DNA from: Bacillota bacterium
Lineage (GTDB): Bacteria; Bacillota; Clostridia; Lachnospirales; Lachnospiraceae
Reading direction: 5' to 3'
DNA length: 64,000 nucleotides
Assembly (NCBI GenBank): GCA_023398375.1
Contig: JAEWSH010000042.1
Span: forward strand, 310,001 to 374,000
In this document: positions 61,720 through 64,000 of the stretch, piece by piece
How the letters are laid out: every line of letters begins with the position of its first letter
Numbering within the stretch: position 1 is the stretch's first letter
The notes under the pieces: generated by a model
What the model was told of the DNA's origin: nothing
Seen by the model: only the letters and a program-made list of their open reading frames with translations
Database searches by the model: none
Position numbers and translations under genes: made by a program

Positions 61720-62516
61720 TGGCAAAAAGGAAAGAAGATACTCCACCACCTGGGTCGCCGGCATGGATGTCGACTTTTGGGGATATGATGAATCTCCTCC
61801 TGTGTTTTTTTGTCCTCTTATTTTCAATGTCGAGCGTAGATGCGCAGAAGTTTGAACTAGTCGCAGCATCTTTTTCCCAGACATTCAGTATTTTCCAGGC
61901 GGGTTCAACTGCAATTGGAGATGGACTGCTGATAAGCAATGGTGTCAGCCAGTTAAACCAATTAGACGAATACTTTAACAGTACAGGCAAATCGGCAGAA
62001 GGCAGTGAAGAGATAAAAGACGCTTTGAATGAGGTGGAAGCTGAAAAGCTGAAAGAGTCTGAGGAACTTGCTGAAAAGATTGCGGAATCCATGAAGGAAC
62101 AAAATCTGGATAAGGAAGTAGATATTAATTTCACATCTCAATATGTGCAGCTTACATTGAACGGAGCATTGCTCTTTGACTCGGGAAGCGCAGCTTTAAA
62201 AGAAGAATCACTTCCAATGATGAAAAAACTGGGAGAAATTCTGGCGAGATACTCAGAAAGTATTATCGAGATTGAAGGACATACGGATAATGTCCCGATC
62301 AATACAGCTAGGTTTGCGAATAATAATGAATTGAGCAGTTTCAGAGCTTTGTCGGTATTTGATTTCCTGACAGCTAATACAACATTAGATCCATCTATGA
62401 TAAAGCATGCCGGACGAGGTGAATATGTTCCTGTTGCAGATAATTCTACCGCAGAAGGGCGTGCCAGAAACAGACGCGTAGAAATAAAGATCTATCATTC
62501 GCTCAGTTCCTATTAG
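61719..62516 (+). CDS. motB: Flagellar stator protein MotB
   Basis: This 265-residue partner of MotA anchors the stator to peptidoglycan. A short N-terminus leads into one TM with the proton-binding Asp (STFGDMMNLLLCFFVLLFSM, Asp22). A periplasm-side linker and an OmpA-like peptidoglycan-binding domain follow (IEIEGHTDNVPI, then SSFRALSVFDFL and ARNRRVEIKI). Translationally coupled to motA. Confidence 0.95.
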   Translation: MAKRKEDTPPPGSPAWMSTFGDMMNLLLCFFVLLFSMSSVDAQKFELVAASFSQTFSIFQAGSTAIGDGLLISNGVSQLNQLDEYFNSTGKSAEGSEEIKDALNEVEAEKLKESEELAEKIAESMKEQNLDKEVDINFTSQYVQLTLNGALLFDSGSAALKEESLPMMKKLGEILARYSESIIEIEGHTDNVPINTARFANNNELSSFRALSVFDFLTANTTLDPSMIKHAGRGEYVPVADNSTAEGRARNRRVEIKIYHSLSSY

Positions 62517-62536
62517 AAAAAGGCAGGGAGGCCAAT

Positions 62537-63055
62537 ATGAAAAAGAACTTGTTTTCCATCTTGATTTTAGCGTTACTAATTGTGAATATTGTATTGACAT
62601 CGATCATGATGTTCAGTGTAACAAGCGCATCCAATAAGACAGCTAAATTAGTTACAGATATTGCGAGTATCATTCAGCTGGAAATCGGGACACCGGCTAC
62701 AGGCGGTGAAACAACAACAGAAGTATCTATTGAAGATACTGAAGTTTATGATATTGCAGAAAAGATGACAATACCTTTAGCAAAAGGCAGTGATGATACA
62801 ACGCATTATGCACAGGTGTCAGTATCACTTTCCATGAATAAAAAAGACAAAGGGTATAAAAGTTATGGAGCTACTTTGTCTACTAAGGAAAGTTTGATCA
62901 AAAGTGCAATCAATGAGGTGATAGGAACATATACATTAGAAGAGGCACAAGCAGATCAGAGCGCAATGCGAAAAGAAATATTAGAAAAAGTTCAGGCATT
63001 GTTTGATTCCCAATTTATTTATGAGGTTTCATTTAGTGATATTTTGTTTCAATAG
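62537..63055 (+). CDS. fliL: Flagellar basal body-associated protein FliL
   Basis: This 172-residue single-pass protein rings the stator. It has an N-terminal TM (about 5-27, LFSILILALLIVNIVLTSIM) and an extracytoplasmic FliL domain (about 70-172) ending FIYEVSFSDILFQ. SD GGGAGG. It lies between motB and fliM, as usual in Clostridia. Confidence 0.9.
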   Translation: MKKNLFSILILALLIVNIVLTSIMMFSVTSASNKTAKLVTDIASIIQLEIGTPATGGETTTEVSIEDTEVYDIAEKMTIPLAKGSDDTTHYAQVSVSLSMNKKDKGYKSYGATLSTKESLIKSAINEVIGTYTLEEAQADQSAMRKEILEKVQALFDSQFIYEVSFSDILFQ

Positions 63056-63098
63056 ATTATGTTCCACCTAAAAATCAAATGATAGGAGGTGGGTTTAC

Positions 63099-64000
63099 GT
63101 GGGAGAGGTCCTGTCACAAAACGAGATAGATAGTTTGCTTCAGGCATTGAGTACTGGCGAACTTGACATGGACGATATGCAGAATGATGGTGAAAAGCAG
63201 GTAAAGAGTTATGATTTTAAGCGCCCTGCTAAATTTTCCAAAGAGCACTTGCGAACCTTGGAGATCATCTTTGAACATTATGGAAGATTATTATCCACTA
63301 ACTTACCGGTTTATTTAAGAAAAAATATTCAAGTAGAAGTCGTAAGCTCAGAGACAGTTACGTTTTCGGAATTTTCAAATGCATTGTCCAATCCTGTTAT
63401 ACTGGGAATTATTAATTTTGCGCCGCTGAATGGAAATATTATCTTAGAACTTGCAGCAAATCTTGGCTATGCCATGATAGACAGAATGCTTGGCGGTCAA
63501 GGGAATCCATTGGATAAGACCAGAGAGTTTTCTGAGATCGAGATGACCATTATAGAGAAAATCATGATAATCTGCATGCAGCTTTTACGAGAACCGTGGA
63601 AGAATGTAGTAGAATTAAATCCGGTGATGGAAAGAATTGAGACAAATGCTCAGTTTGCGCAAGTGATTGCTCCTAATGATATGATTGCCATTGTTACATT
63701 GAACTTGAAGATCGGCGATACAGAGGGAATGATGAATGTTTGCCTTCCATATTTTACATTAGAAACTATCATGGACAAGCTGAATACGAAATTCTGGTAT
63801 TCTACAATGCAGGAAGATTCAGATGAAAATTATCAGGATTACATACAGTCTTTGATCAGAAAAGTTGAAGTTCCGGTCAAAGCGGTTCTTGGAAAGAGTG
63901 CAGTATCTGTGAATGATTTTATGAACTTGCAAGTTGGAGACATCATTCGTTTGAATTCCAAAGTAGACAGTGAACTGGATGTCTATGTTGGAAATATAAG
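63099..64000 (+). CDS. fliM: Flagellar motor switch protein FliM (3' end outside window)
   Basis: About 300 residues of the rotor switch protein are visible and the frame runs off the window. The N-terminal CheY-binding peptide LSQNEIDSLLQALSTGE is followed by YDFKRPAKFSKEHLRTLEII, NLPVYLRKNIQVEV and LEIIFEHYGR-type FliM core sequence. The C-terminal SpoA domain is just beginning. GTG 63099 has AGGAGGTGGG at good spacing. FliY/FliN would be expected next. Confidence 0.95.
   Translation, partial: MGEVLSQNEIDSLLQALSTGELDMDDMQNDGEKQVKSYDFKRPAKFSKEHLRTLEIIFEHYGRLLSTNLPVYLRKNIQVEVVSSETVTFSEFSNALSNPVILGIINFAPLNGNIILELAANLGYAMIDRMLGGQGNPLDKTREFSEIEMTIIEKIMIICMQLLREPWKNVVELNPVMERIETNAQFAQVIAPNDMIAIVTLNLKIGDTEGMMNVCLPYFTLETIMDKLNTKFWYSTMQEDSDENYQDYIQSLIRKVEVPVKAVLGKSAVSVNDFMNLQVGDIIRLNSKVDSELDVYVGNI

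Overview
The window looks like a chromosome segment of a low-GC, motile, spore-lineage Firmicute, most likely a Clostridia of the Lachnospiraceae type. This is inferred from three things: AT-rich DNA with strong Shine-Dalgarno (SD) sites; sporulation genes (gpr, spoIIP, sigK-like) in the Bacillus/Clostridia order rpsT-gpr-spoIIP-lepA-hemW; and dprA-topA-codY directly upstream of flgB, a thinned version of the Bacillus fla/che neighbourhood. No rRNA, tRNA or CRISPR array was seen.

Layout. 1-3334 is the right end of an integrated mobile element. It carries two small unknown genes and a large serine recombinase, and it has split an ABC-transporter substrate-binding-protein gene whose 3' part remains at 3326-3898. 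4129-10949 holds a SEC-C protein, then a TetR regulator divergent from an RND efflux pair (lipoprotein adaptor with a C-terminal SH3-like domain, plus the pump). 11181-17825 is a chemotaxis operon (cheY-cheA-cheW-mcp-cheR-cheB), followed by a LuxR-type regulator with a degenerate receiver. On the minus strand, mtnN-luxS and a MATE transporter follow. 21689-24413 is a T-box-led unit: a small membrane protein and thrS. A DUF1540 protein and a second chemoreceptor come next, then infC-rpmI-rplT behind an L20-type leader.

28590-32671 carries a dipeptidase, a diguanylate cyclase with a periplasmic-type sensor, a YbaK deacylase and a YgjP-like peptidase. 32770-39300 is the rpsT / gpr-spoIIP-lepA-hemW / sigK block. 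39325-44496 holds a degenerate HD-GYP protein, PilT, ComM and DprA, then topA and codY. From 48087 to the window end lies the flagellar operon: a small leader ORF, flgB, flgC, fliE-J, a MotE-like gene, fliK, flgD, a flagellar-operon protein, flgE, flbD, motA, motB, fliL and a truncated fliM.

How the genes work together. The flagellar and chemotaxis loci together encode a nearly complete motor, switch and sensory pathway; FliM carries the N-terminal CheY-binding motif. The GGDEF and HD-GYP-like proteins may link c-di-GMP to motility or pili, and CodY upstream of flgB may link nutrient state to motility. comM, dprA and pilT hint at DNA uptake or twitching.

Three copies of a ~143-bp palindromic-ended repeat (19938, 41551, 44505) look like a MITE family, two of them with near-perfect 8-bp flanking duplications. 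The most unusual points are the serine-integrase junction inside the ABC gene, these repeats (one just downstream of the mtnN-luxS promoter), the SH3-tailed RND adaptor, the FlgD with a duplicated surface-protein-like tail, the AUU start of infC, and the 31-codon ORF overlapping flgB.
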